Positions 8,985 to 17,266 of a DNA stretch of 64,000 nt are shown in pieces (positions within the stretch are counted from its first letter, which is position 1; the number at the start of each line of letters is the position of its first letter). The stretch covers positions 1,077,001-1,141,000 of the forward strand of contig JABTUE010000001.1 of the NCBI GenBank assembly GCA_015075515.1, in the 5' to 3' direction. Source of the stretch: Planctomycetota bacterium. GTDB lineage: Bacteria; Planctomycetota; UBA8742; UBA2392. The notes under the pieces are model-generated. The model made no database searches and was not told the DNA's origin. It worked only from the letters and a program-made list of their open reading frames with translations. A program made the translations under genes and the position numbers.

Positions 8985-9742
8985 AACAGCACCAGTGTAA
9001 GAGGCACGGCGCAATTGGCCATGCGCATCAGCATTTCCGGCCACTGCGCCGATCCGGCATGAAACACGCGCAGCACGGCGGTGAACGCGCCCCACACCGC
9101 CATCCATAACGCCACGGCGCGAAACCGGCGCGGCAAAAGCAGCGCCAGGGCACAGGCGATATCCACCACGCCGACAATTGCCAGCAGCGTTTCGGCCAGC
9201 GACTGGCCGGCGCCGACACCCAGGCGCTGCAGAACCGACAGGGCGTAATCCACGAACAGGCCGCGTCCCAACAGCGCCTCCACGCCGTGGGCGGCAAACG
9301 TCAACGCCGCCGCAACGCGCAGCGTAACCTGAACGCGCGCATCCGGTCCGCCGCGCACGGCCCACAACGCCAGAGCCAGCGGCGCCAGAATGCGGCAGGC
9401 CTGGGCAGGCGGTGTCAGCCACGGGTACCACGACCCGGTTGCCGCCGCCGCCAGCGCCAGCAGTGCCAGCCACGCCGCCGCCAGTTTGGCCCCCAGCCAC
9501 GCGCGCGCAAACGCCAGTGTCGGCGCCGTTGCCAGCAGCACAAACGCGCCCGCGCGGTCGGCGGCCCAGGCGCGGGATTCCGGCCAGTCGGCCTCCAGCC
9601 ACAGCCACGTAAACACGGGCGAGCCCCAGGCCAACGCCGCCGCCGCAACACCGGCCAGCGTAAGCGCCGTGCCGACGCGCAATACCCAAAGGGCGGCCGC
9701 ATGGGCCGCCGGCGATCCGGTTTGTGCGGGCGACGCTGTCAC
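8957..9742 (-). CDS. DoxX-like integral membrane protein
   Basis: About 261 residues, with seven to eight hydrophobic helices and charged loops. The second half (AHGVEALLGRGLFVDYALSV, then a four-helix pattern) resembles the DoxX/SURF4-like membrane fold. The substrate is unknown. I chose the GTG at 9742 because a CACAAT -10-like hexamer ends exactly six bases upstream, the same geometry as at several other starts in this window; an ATG at 9796 is possible. The gene overlaps the phosphatase gene downstream by 28 bp and is divergent from the selenoprotein candidate. Confidence 0.7.
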   Translation of the reverse strand: MTASPAQTGSPAAHAAALWVLRVGTALTLAGVAAAALAWGSPVFTWLWLEADWPESRAWAADRAGAFVLLATAPTLAFARAWLGAKLAAAWLALLALAAAATGSWYPWLTPPAQACRILAPLALALWAVRGGPDARVQVTLRVAAALTFAAHGVEALLGRGLFVDYALSVLQRLGVGAGQSLAETLLAIVGVVDIACALALLLPRRFRAVALWMAVWGAFTAVLRVFHAGSAQWPEMLMRMANCAVPLTLVLLWKPATEKR

Positions 9743-9748
9743 GCGGTC

Positions 9749-9754
9749 ATTGTG
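9749..9754 (-). promoter_or_regulatory. -10 hexamer for the DoxX-like gene
   Basis: CACAAT ends six bases before the GTG at 9742. It supports that start and a leaderless transcript. Confidence 0.4.
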
Positions 9755-9837
9755 CCGCACGTCGCCGGCGACGCCATAGCCCCTGGCATTCCGCACGGTC
9801 CGGGAATAGCGCGGCCGTCGGCGCTGTTGGCAAAGGC

Positions 9838-10275
9838 ATGAAACACCTGGTCAACAACCTGGCGTGGATATTGCCCGTGGCGGTTCTGGCGGGCGTATTT
9901 GTGTACACCACATGGTGGCGCGAACGCCCGCAGCTTGAGGGCCGCATCACCGGCGATTTCGCCGCCGCCCAGGCCCTGGCCGAAGAACTTGGCGCGCCGC
10001 TGCTGCTGGCCGTGGACGCGCCGCCTCACTGATGGACCTGCCCGTCGCTGGTCCAGCGCATGGAGGGCGTCGCCGAGGTCAAACAGGCCGTCCGTCAGGG
10101 CAAGGCCGTTGTGGCCTGCGCCTACACCAGCCACGTGCCGGACAGCATCCGCGCCCAGCTTGCGCCGGGGCTGCGCGGCCCGTATGTGCTGCGGATTGAA
10201 GCCGGCAAGGTCGTGCGCGCGCAGGATGGCGCCGCTGAAGAGGCCATTCTTGGCCTGTTGCCCGTGGCCGACTGA
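9838..10275 (+). CDS. Membrane-anchored thioredoxin-fold selenoprotein candidate (UWTC redox motif)
   Basis: 145 residues if the TGA at 10030-10032 is read as selenocysteine (Sec65). Residues 8-26 form an N-terminal membrane anchor (NLAWILPVAVLAGVFVYTTW). Then come a helix, a strand PLLLAVDA (54-61) and H-U-W-T-C at 64-68, where thioredoxins have CxxC after their central strand. The second half continues the fold: helix PSLVQRMEG, strand AVVACAY, and GPYVLRIEAGKVV (114-126), matching the cis-Pro plus GK signature of thioredoxins. Both sides of the TGA stay in one frame and neither half is a complete domain alone. The role is probably a periplasm-facing thiol oxidoreductase or peroxidase-like protein. 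No close family is recognised. Start ATG 9838 has only a weak AAAGG upstream. Confidence 0.8.
10042..10063 (+). promoter_or_regulatory. Candidate SECIS hairpin in the thioredoxin-fold gene
   Basis: CCGTCGCTG pairs with CAGCG-C-ATGG around the triloop GTC: five pairs beside the loop, one bulged C on the 3' side, then four pairs (one G-U). The loop begins 19 nt after the TGA, within the known bacterial SECIS range. The plan is nearly the same as in selD. Folded by hand. Confidence 0.65.
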
Positions 10276-10291
10276 CGGTTACGGCAGACTG

Positions 10292-10320
10292 TTGGTTGCT
10301 GATACAAGCAGTGGTATGGT
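10292..10320 (+). promoter_or_regulatory. Promoter for the Lys-tailed VOC gene
   Basis: TTGGTT, 17-base spacer, TATGGT preceded by TGG (extended -10 character). The transcript would have a short leader containing CCGGAG about ten bases before the ATG at 10347. Confidence 0.5.
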
Positions 10321-10346
10321 CGGGTACTCACTTTCCGGAGAACCCG

Positions 10347-10865
10347 ATGGCCAAGAAAGCCAAAAAGCCTGCCCGAAAGGCGGCAAAGAAACCCGCAAAG
10401 AAACCCGCGAAGAAGAAGGCAAAGAAGGCGGCAAAGAAGAAGGCCGCCGGGCCCCAGCAGCCGCCCAGGCCGCGGCACGGCGAGTTCATGTGGAACGAGC
10501 TGATGACGCGCGACGACACCCGCGCCATGGAGTTTTTTGAAAAACTGCTGGGCTGGGGTCACAAGGACTGGCCGCTGGGCCCCGATGCCGCCGCCGGCGT
10601 GTACCGCCTGATGACCGCGGGCGAAAAATCTGTCGCCGGCATCATGAAGATGACCGAGCCGCAGTTTCCGCCCCAGATTCCGCCGCACTGGATGAGCTAC
10701 ATCGCCGTGGACGACGTGGATCGCCGCTACAACCTGGCGCTGTCCCTGGGCGGCGAAAGCTGCCACCCGCCGACGGACATCCCGCAGGTCGGCCGCTTCT
10801 GCATCGTGAAGGATCCCACCGGCGCGCTGATTTCGCTGATGACGCCGCTGGGCGGCACTGCTTGA
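10347..10865 (+). CDS. VOC (glyoxalase/bleomycin-resistance fold) protein with a poly-Lys/Ala N-terminus
   Basis: 172 residues. Residues 1-34 are almost only Lys, Ala, Pro and Arg (repeats of the AKKPAKK type), like histone H1 tails and some bacterial nucleoid proteins. Residues 45-170 form one VOC domain pair resembling the PhnB/CFP30B group: FMWNELMTRDDTRAMEFFEK, then WMSYIAVDDVDRRYNLAL and the closing FCIVKDPTGALISLM. Metal ligands and substrate are not identifiable. CCGGAG precedes the ATG at 10347. A terminator follows the gene. The basic tail could bind nucleic acid or anionic surfaces; that is inference. Confidence 0.85.
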   Translation: MAKKAKKPARKAAKKPAKKPAKKKAKKAAKKKAAGPQQPPRPRHGEFMWNELMTRDDTRAMEFFEKLLGWGHKDWPLGPDAAAGVYRLMTAGEKSVAGIMKMTEPQFPPQIPPHWMSYIAVDDVDRRYNLALSLGGESCHPPTDIPQVGRFCIVKDPTGALISLMTPLGGTA

Positions 10866-10884
10866 AGTGTGAAGCATCTTCGGC

Positions 10885-10920
10885 GGGCGCGGGAGGCTTT
10901 CCCGCGCCCGTCGCGTTTTT
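10885..10920 (+). terminator. Rho-independent terminator after the VOC gene
   Basis: GGGCGCGGGA pairs with TCCCGCGCCC around GGCTT, then five T at 10916-10920. Confidence 0.85.
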
Positions 10921-10964
10921 GCCGCCGTATGATGGCGGCTTCGACGCCTCAACCGGAGACAGTC

Positions 10965-12713
10965 ATGCGAACCATCGCTCTTGGTTTGCTGTGTGGCGTT
11001 TTGTGTGGAGTCCTTGCGGCTGCCGAATGGTTTGTTGCCCCGGGCGGCAACGACACGACCGGAACCGGCGCCATCGGCGCGCCGTTTGCCACTTTGTCGC
11101 GCGCGCACCAGGCCGCCAGCCCCGGCGACACCATCACCTTTCGCGCCGGCACCTACACCGGCGGCGTTTACATCACCAAAAGCAACCTGACCTTTCAGGG
11201 CTACACCGGCGAGACGGCGATCATTGCCCTGCCCAACAACGTTTCAGGCCAGGACAACGCTTTCTACATCGGCACGGCGGCCAACTGCACGGTGCGGCGG
11301 CTGACGCTTCAGGGCGGGTACTTTTACGCGATCAAGATTGACACCGGGCCGTGCCTGGTCGAGGACTGCTTCATCCACGGCAGCGGGCGCGACTGCGTGA
11401 AGATTCCGGGCGCGGACAACGTCACGATCCGGCGCTGCGAGATTTACAACAGCGGCCTGCGCGACCCCAGCAACGCCGAAGGCATAGACAACGTCAACGG
11501 CGACTACATGCTGGTTCAGGACTGCTACATCCACGATATCGCCACCAACGGCGTGTACCCCAAGGGCGGCAGCATCGGCAGCATCATCGAACGCTGCCTG
11601 ATCCGGCGCTGCGGGCAAAAAGGCATTTCGCTGGCCCAAAGCAGCGGCCTGGCGTTTTACGACACCACGCAGAACCCCGGTTATTACTCGTGCATAGACT
11701 GCATTGCCCGCAACAACATCATTGAAGACTGCGAAGGCAGCGGCATTGACCTGGAAAGCGCCCTGCGCGCCCAGGTCTACAACAACACCATGGTCAACGT
11801 GGCCAAAAGCCAGAACGGCGGCATACGCATCGCCAGCGCAGACAAAGGCCCGCCGGCGGGTGTGGTCACGTGCCGCGACTGCACGATCCGCAATAACATC
11901 ATTGTTCTGGGCAGCGCCAGCGCGCGCCCGATGCTGTTCATGGGCAACAACAGCCACCAGGGCACGCTGACCATGAGCAACAACCGCTACTACAAAACCG
12001 GCGGCACGGCCGTGTACTGGTGGGAGCCCACCGGCCAGTACGGCCTGAACCTGGCGGGCTGGAAAACCGCCAGCGGCACCGACGGCAACAGCACCGAGGG
12101 CGACCCGATGCTGAACGCAGGCTGGCATCTCAACGCCGGCAGTCCGTGCATTGACGCGGCCATGACACTCAGCGGCTTTGCCGACGACTACGACGGCAAC
12201 ACGCGCGCAGGGGCCTGGGACATCGGCGCCGACGAAACCGGCGGCACTGCCCTGCCCACGCCGCCGGCTTCGGGCCCCGGCACCGGCGGCGGCACGGCCA
12301 GGGCGGGTACGCCAGCCTCGCCCACGGGTCTGGGCGCGGTGCTGAATGGCAGCGCGGCGGACCTGACCTGGACAGACAACAGCAACAACGAAACCGGTTT
12401 CCGCATCGAGCGCCGGGTCGGGGCCGGGCCGTTTGCGACCCTGACCACAACCGCCGCCGACGTGACAAACTACAGCGACACCGGCCTGGGCGCCGGCGTC
12501 ACCTATACCTATCGCGTGATTGCCGTAAACGCCGCCGGCGACAGCACACCCAGCAACACCGCCGGCGTGACCGTCCCCGCCGGCGGCGGCGGCGGTGGCG
12601 GCGGGAGTTCCGGCGGCGGGGGGTGCCGGGCCGACAGTCAGGCCGCGGGTCTGGCGGCATGGCTGGTCGCGCTGGCTCTGGTTGCCGCAACGCGCCGCGC
12701 CCGGCGGACATAA
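10965..12713 (+). CDS. Secreted parallel beta-helix protein with Fn3 domain and C-terminal sorting tail
   Basis: 582 residues. A signal peptide (MRTIALGLLCGVLCGVLAAA) is followed by a right-handed beta-helix region (about 25-400) with many short NxI/V repeats, as in pectate lyase-like and PbH1 proteins (NVTIRRCEIYNSG, NNIIEDCEGSGIDL). A fibronectin type III domain follows (about 450-535, PTGLGAVLNGSAADLTW). The tail is poly-Gly, then GGGGCRADSQAAGLAA, a hydrophobic helix and RRARR: a tripartite signal like MYXO-CTERM or Synerg-CTERM. It is probably surface-displayed; the glycan or protein target is unknown. A TATGAT -10 lies at 10928-10933 and CCGGAG precedes the ATG at 10965, which I prefer to upstream in-frame starts. 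Confidence 0.88.
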   Translation: MRTIALGLLCGVLCGVLAAAEWFVAPGGNDTTGTGAIGAPFATLSRAHQAASPGDTITFRAGTYTGGVYITKSNLTFQGYTGETAIIALPNNVSGQDNAFYIGTAANCTVRRLTLQGGYFYAIKIDTGPCLVEDCFIHGSGRDCVKIPGADNVTIRRCEIYNSGLRDPSNAEGIDNVNGDYMLVQDCYIHDIATNGVYPKGGSIGSIIERCLIRRCGQKGISLAQSSGLAFYDTTQNPGYYSCIDCIARNNIIEDCEGSGIDLESALRAQVYNNTMVNVAKSQNGGIRIASADKGPPAGVVTCRDCTIRNNIIVLGSASARPMLFMGNNSHQGTLTMSNNRYYKTGGTAVYWWEPTGQYGLNLAGWKTASGTDGNSTEGDPMLNAGWHLNAGSPCIDAAMTLSGFADDYDGNTRAGAWDIGADETGGTALPTPPASGPGTGGGTARAGTPASPTGLGAVLNGSAADLTWTDNSNNETGFRIERRVGAGPFATLTTTAADVTNYSDTGLGAGVTYTYRVIAVNAAGDSTPSNTAGVTVPAGGGGGGGGSSGGGGCRADSQAAGLAAWLVALALVAATRRARRT

Positions 12714-12882
12714 CTTCCTGCCGCAAGGCAAGGCGCTTGCGGACAGACCGCGGGCACCCGCCTGTGCACAACAAAGGTCGTGCTGCGGATTGCCGGAGAT
12801 ATTGCCCGGCACGTTGCCCTTGCCAAAGGCCGCGTTGGCGGCCACGGTTTGGCCGTTCTTGTTCGCCGGTGTGTCCGCCCGT

Positions 12883-13809
12883 TTACGCCTTGCCGGCGCT
12901 GCCCAGCAGCTTCATCTTTTCCTTGATGATTTCTTTTACCGCCGCGCGGGCGGGGCCCAGGATGTTGCGCGGGTCGAATTCTTCCGGCTTGTCGTGCAGC
13001 GTCTTGCGCACCACGGCCGTCCACTTCAGGCGCAGGTCGGTGTCAATGTTCACCTTGTTGATGCCATTGCGGATTGCCTTGTGGTAGCTCTCGGCGTCCA
13101 GACCCCTGGTGTCCTTCATCTTGCCGCCGTACTGGTTGATCACGGCCACGCTTTCAGGGTCCACGCTGGACGCGCCATGCAGCACCAGCGGGATACCCAG
13201 AAGCTTCTTGATCGTGGCAATGCGGTCGAAGTCAATCTTCACCGCGCCCTTGAACTTGTAGGCCCCGTGGCTGGTGCCCACGGCCACGGCCAGCGAATCG
13301 CAGCCGGATTCCTTGACAAACCGCACGGCCTCCTGGGGGTCGGTCAGGCAGGCGTGGGCCTCGTCCACCTTGATGTCGTCTTCAATACCGCCCAGACGGC
13401 CCAGCTCGGCCTCGACGGTGATGCCGCCGTTTTTGTGGGCGTATTCGACGGCCTCGCGGGTGAGCTTGATGTTTTCGTCCAGGCTGTGGTGGCTGCCGTC
13501 AATCATCACGCTGGTGAAGCCGGCATCCACGCACATCTTGATGTGGTCCATGCTGGTGCCGTGGTCAAGGTGCAGGGCGACGGGCGCGCTGCATTTTTCG
13601 GCCATGGTGCGGGTGAGGTTGACCAGGTTGCGGATGCCGCCGTATTTGATCGCGCCGGTGGAACAGGCGACAATCACCGGCGATTTCATTTCTTCGGCGG
13701 CCTCGACGGCGCTTTGCAGGAACTCAAGGTTGGAGAAGTTGAACTGCCCGATCGCGTAGTATTCGCGGTTGGCTTTCTCGTACATCCTGCCCAGAATCTC
13801 TAGCGGCAT
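12883..13809 (-). CDS. fba: Class II fructose-bisphosphate aldolase
   Basis: Zinc-dependent aldolase of glycolysis and gluconeogenesis, 308 residues. Zinc-ligand and substrate blocks are visible: VALHLDHGTSMDHI, MIDGSHHSLDENI, VEAELGRLGGIEDD, AVAVGTSHGAYKF, LVLHGASSV and NKVNIDTDLRL. The start ATG at 13809 is preceded by GGAGACACCC. The GlpX/Fba subfamily cannot be separated by eye, and a tagatose-bisphosphate aldolase is the main alternative. With pckA elsewhere in the window it supports a gluconeogenic capacity. The 170 bp between its end and the beta-helix gene hold nothing recognisable. Confidence 0.93.
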   Translation of the reverse strand: MPLEILGRMYEKANREYYAIGQFNFSNLEFLQSAVEAAEEMKSPVIVACSTGAIKYGGIRNLVNLTRTMAEKCSAPVALHLDHGTSMDHIKMCVDAGFTSVMIDGSHHSLDENIKLTREAVEYAHKNGGITVEAELGRLGGIEDDIKVDEAHACLTDPQEAVRFVKESGCDSLAVAVGTSHGAYKFKGAVKIDFDRIATIKKLLGIPLVLHGASSVDPESVAVINQYGGKMKDTRGLDAESYHKAIRNGINKVNIDTDLRLKWTAVVRKTLHDKPEEFDPRNILGPARAAVKEIIKEKMKLLGSAGKA

Positions 13810-13880
13810 GGGTGTCTCCGGTGTTCTGCCACTGGTTTAGCAACGGCTGTTCCTGAGGCAACGGCGTTGCGCGCGCCGGG

Positions 13881-16283
13881 CTAACCCTCGGCGGCGGCCT
13901 GGCGGGCGCTTTGGGCCTCGATGCCGGTGGCGCAGGCGGCCACCAGCGTGTCACCGGCGGCGGGTTCATACCCCTGATGAAACGGAATGTTGTCGGTGCC
14001 GGCGCGCTCGATCGCCAGCGGCAGGTACACGCCGCGACTGTCCAGCCAGGCCAGCAGTTCGTCCGGCCGGCGGCCCTCAACGTCGAAGCGTTCCAGGCGC
14101 ACCTCGTTGCGCTCGAACCAGTGGTCCCATTCGGGCAGGTTGACCTCGCGCCCGAACAGCCGCGACGCGCCCAGATGCTGCAAGGTGGGCGTGTCCTGGC
14201 CGCCGCCGGGCACGCTCAGGATCATGGCGGCGGGAATTTCCAGCGCGTCTTTTGCCTTGCGCACGGCCATGACGTTGATGTCGGCGTTGGCGGTAAGGGC
14301 GACAACGCGGGCCGCCTGTTCGCCGCCGGCGCGGCGCAGCACGGCGTCTTCCAGCGCGTTGCCGTGCACGGCGTTCAACCCGTCGGCCTGGGCGTCGGCA
14401 ACGCGGGCGGGGTTGATGTCCACCAGGCAGACCGGGGCCTGGCCGGCCAGAGCCTTGCCCAGGGCGCGTGCGGCGGGCGAGGCGCCGATGATCAGCGTGC
14501 CGGCGCGGGGTGCGGCGCGGGCTTTTTCGTCGCGGCGGCGCAGCCAGTCGGCGGCCACGGTCGGCGCGGGCGCGGCGGTTGCGGCCTCGCCGCGGGCCGA
14601 CGCCAGCAGCGCCAGAAACTCGGTGTAGGTGCGGACCTTGAGCAATTCGGCGCGCGCCGCGGGCGTGGCCAGCGACTGCAGAATGTCGCGGTACAGTTCA
14701 AGCGTCAGGGCGTGGTCTTCCTCGCGCGTGAGGATCAGGCAGATGATGTGCACCGGTTCGCCGTCGGGGCTGTCAAAATCCAGCCCGACGCGCGAAATGC
14801 CCACGGCGACCTGGGGTTTGTCCAGGCCGGGCACGCGCGCGTGCGGCAGGGCAATGCCGTTGCCCACGCCGGTGGGCACGGCGCGCTCGCGCGCGATCAC
14901 CAGGTCAATCGCGGTCTGGATCGGCACGCCGGTGGCGCCCGAGACGTGGCACAGTTCAATGATCGCGGCAAAGCGGTTGGCGGCGGCCAGTTCCGGCACA
15001 AAACTGGCGGCGCCCACATAGTCGGTGAAGCGGCGGGCCTTCTTGCGGCGCAGGATACGCTGCATGATCGGGCCGGCGATCACGCTGGTGGCCAGCGCCA
15101 TGATCACCAGTGCGACAAACAGCTTTTCGTTGATCAGCCCGGCCTGCAGCGCCAGCAGTGCCAGAATGATCTCCATGGCGCCGCGGGCGTTCATGGCCGC
15201 GCCGATCGCCCAGCTTTCGCGCCAGGGCATGCCGCCCAGGCGCGCCGCCAGCCCGCACCCGATCAGTTTGCCGGCGCAGGCCACGACCATCACCACCGCC
15301 ACCAGCGGCAGGTCGAAGTTGGCCAGAAAGTCCACCTTCAGGCCGACGGTGGCAAAAAACAGCGGCGCGAAAATGAAGGTAACGAAGTTTTCCAGCGTGT
15401 GGCGGGTGCGTTCCTTCAGGTGGCTGGAATCGCCCAGCGCCACGCCGACCAGAAAAGCGCCGAAGATGGCGTGAATGCCCGCCCATTCCATCAGCGCCGC
15501 GCCCAGCATCGCCAGCGCCACGGCCATGCCCAGCACGCCGCCCGGCCAGCTTGTGTGCGCCTGGACAAACGGCAGCGCGCGGTGCAGCACAAACCGCCCC
15601 ACGGTCAGCATGAACGCCACATAGGCCAGCACCATGCCGACCGTGAAGCCTATGCCGTGGCCGTTATGCGCCGACGCGCCCATCAGGCCCAGCAGAATGG
15701 CAAAGATGATCCAGCCCAGCAGGTCGTCAAACACGGCCGAGGCGATCACGGTCATGCCCATGTCGCTGCGGTACAGGTTCAGGTCCATCAGTGTCTTGGC
15801 GATCACCGGCAGGGCCGAAATGGACATGGCGGTGGCCAGAAACAGCGCAAACACCAGCGCGTCGCCCTGGGCGGTGCGGCCGATGGCCGCCGGTTCGAAC
15901 AGCAGCGGCCCGACCCAGCCCAGCCCGAAACCAACGGCAAACGGAATCGCGATGCCGCCGATGCTGACACCGATGGCCGAACGCCCCTGCCGGAAGACCG
16001 TGGAAAGGTCCACTTCGAGCCCGGCCACCAGCAGAAACAGCGAAATCGCCACGGTGGTCAGGCCCTGCATGGCGGTTTTGAAACCGGTCGTGTCGGGAAA
16101 CAGTTGGGCGAACAGTTCGGGCGCCACCGCGCCCAGCAGCGTGGGACCCAGAAGAATACCCGCCAGCAGTTCGCCCATCACCGCCGGCTGGTTGAACCGC
16201 CGCGCGATCTCGCCCAGCACCCGCGCCGCCGCCAGCACGACGCCCAGCGCCAGAAACAGCGAGATCATGTCCGTGTGGGTCAA
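13881..16283 (-). CDS. CPA2-type cation/proton antiporter fused to PTS EIIA and TrkA domains
   Basis: 800 residues. Residues 1 to about 400 form a 12-13 helix Kef/NapA-type antiporter (QPAVMGELLAGILLGPTLLG near the start). Residues ~430-560 are a PTS EIIA type-2 domain with the phospho-acceptor His in GNGIALPHARVPGLDKP. Residues ~600-720 are a TrkA-N Rossmann domain (GTLIIGASPAARALGKALAG) followed by a TrkA-C-like end. This suggests ion flux gated by nucleotide binding and by phosphotransfer, perhaps from a nitrogen-type PTS, though no EI or HPr gene is nearby. The start is a TTG at 16283 with a GGGGCAGAG sequence upstream; an ATG at 16268 is also plausible. Confidence 0.88.
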   Translation of the reverse strand: MTHTDMISLFLALGVVLAAARVLGEIARRFNQPAVMGELLAGILLGPTLLGAVAPELFAQLFPDTTGFKTAMQGLTTVAISLFLLVAGLEVDLSTVFRQGRSAIGVSIGGIAIPFAVGFGLGWVGPLLFEPAAIGRTAQGDALVFALFLATAMSISALPVIAKTLMDLNLYRSDMGMTVIASAVFDDLLGWIIFAILLGLMGASAHNGHGIGFTVGMVLAYVAFMLTVGRFVLHRALPFVQAHTSWPGGVLGMAVALAMLGAALMEWAGIHAIFGAFLVGVALGDSSHLKERTRHTLENFVTFIFAPLFFATVGLKVDFLANFDLPLVAVVMVVACAGKLIGCGLAARLGGMPWRESWAIGAAMNARGAMEIILALLALQAGLINEKLFVALVIMALATSVIAGPIMQRILRRKKARRFTDYVGAASFVPELAAANRFAAIIELCHVSGATGVPIQTAIDLVIARERAVPTGVGNGIALPHARVPGLDKPQVAVGISRVGLDFDSPDGEPVHIICLILTREEDHALTLELYRDILQSLATPAARAELLKVRTYTEFLALLASARGEAATAAPAPTVAADWLRRRDEKARAAPRAGTLIIGASPAARALGKALAGQAPVCLVDINPARVADAQADGLNAVHGNALEDAVLRRAGGEQAARVVALTANADINVMAVRKAKDALEIPAAMILSVPGGGQDTPTLQHLGASRLFGREVNLPEWDHWFERNEVRLERFDVEGRRPDELLAWLDSRGVYLPLAIERAGTDNIPFHQGYEPAAGDTLVAACATGIEAQSARQAAAEG

Positions 16284-16400
16284 GCTCTGCCCCGAAAAAG
16301 GTGCGCTACCATGCCGTCAGTGCGGCGCCGATGCCACAACAACGGGACAATTGCGCGCCAAATTCCGCACCGGCGGTCGCGCCCCGTCAAGCACAAGCGC

Positions 16401-16434
16401 AAAACAGACGCGCCCCGGGCCGGGCCCGGGGCGC
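16401..16434 (-). terminator. Terminator of the secreted EK-rich gene
   Basis: On the minus strand an 11-bp GC-rich stem (GCGCCCCGGGC with GCCCGGGGCGC, 16410-16434, three-base loop) is followed by GTCTGTTTT. Confidence 0.75.
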
Positions 16435-16450
16435 GCCGGACAACGCACAA

Positions 16451-17026
16451 CTACTTGAGTTCCAGCTTGACCAGCTCCGTCACCGTGCTGCCCATGTTCG
16501 AGCTGACTTCGTTCTTGACCGTCAGAAAGCACGACTTGCAGGTCCAGGTCGTGGTCTTGGTCTTGCCGCCGAAACCCTCGGATTCCACCACCACCTTGGT
16601 GCACTTGAACTCGCCGGCTTCCACCTTGATCGTTTCTTCTTCGATCTTGGGGGCGTCGCCAGCGGCCTTGGGCTGTTCAGCCGCGGGCTCGGCCTTGAGT
16701 TTGATCTCAAAGGTGGTGCTGCTCATTTCCTTCTGGTCCTTGTCCAGCGTGGTGTTCTTGACCACGGCTTTTTCTTCGGTCACCTCGGTGACTTCCATGC
16801 GGCTGTAGGTGACCATTTCAAACGCGCTGGACTTGATCGTGGTTTTGGTCGTCCAGGTGTTGCCCTTGGTGCGGTAGGCCTTGAGCGGGTCGGCCTTGGA
16901 CTCGGCGGCCTTGGGTTCTTCCTTGGGCTGCTCTGTGGCGGGTTTTTCTTCCGTCTTCTTTTCCTGGGCCAGAACGGGCACACCCAGCCACAGGGCAAGC
17001 AGCAACGCAGTCGCGATTTTCTTCAT
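16451..17026 (-). CDS. Secreted Lys/Glu-rich protein of unknown function
   Basis: 191 residues with a clear signal peptide (MKKIATALLLALWLGVPVLAQ), a Glu/Lys/Pro-rich linker (residues ~21-50) and a beta-rich domain from about 55 (GNTWTTKTTIKSSAFEMV). A second acidic insert lies near 115-135. The C-terminal part has WTCKSC and ends in TELVKLELK. AAGGAGA lies 8 bases before the ATG at 17026. It is probably periplasmic or outer-leaflet; no family was recognised. Confidence 0.8.
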   Translation of the reverse strand: MKKIATALLLALWLGVPVLAQEKKTEEKPATEQPKEEPKAAESKADPLKAYRTKGNTWTTKTTIKSSAFEMVTYSRMEVTEVTEEKAVVKNTTLDKDQKEMSSTTFEIKLKAEPAAEQPKAAGDAPKIEEETIKVEAGEFKCTKVVVESEGFGGKTKTTTWTCKSCFLTVKNEVSSNMGSTVTELVKLELK

Positions 17027-17206
17027 GGCACTGTCTCCTTGGGATATAGGGCACAATCGGCCCCGGTGTGAGCATACATGGTGTAAAGACGGGGGTTGCG
17101 ATGCAATACCTCCGATTTGTGTTACCAAGTCAACTCTCACAATTGACGCGCAGGCACCCGCAAATTGCTTTCTGAGTCGCTGTAACCTGCGGCACCACAA
17201 TGGTTT

Positions 17207-17234
17207 TTGCCGATTTCACGGCATGTTGTATCCT
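17207..17234 (+). promoter_or_regulatory. Promoter of the surface-sugar operon
   Basis: TTGCCG, 16-base spacer, TATCCT. Transcription would begin near 17241, after an in-frame start at 17207 but before the GGAGG site at 17255-17259, which argues for the TTG start at 17267. Confidence 0.55.
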
Positions 17235-17266
17235 TGTTCTGTCGCCTGTCCGGCGGAGGTGCGGCC

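Noticed and set aside
8985..9689. Upstream part of the phosphatase open frame
   Set aside because: Low-complexity Arg/Gly/Val sequence over the DoxX-like gene; the signal peptide begins at the GTG at 8984.
10350..10460. Lys-rich A/G runs (AAGAAG) at the start of the VOC gene as a frameshift site
   Set aside because: The frame continues cleanly into the VOC domain; the opposite-strand frame is its shadow.
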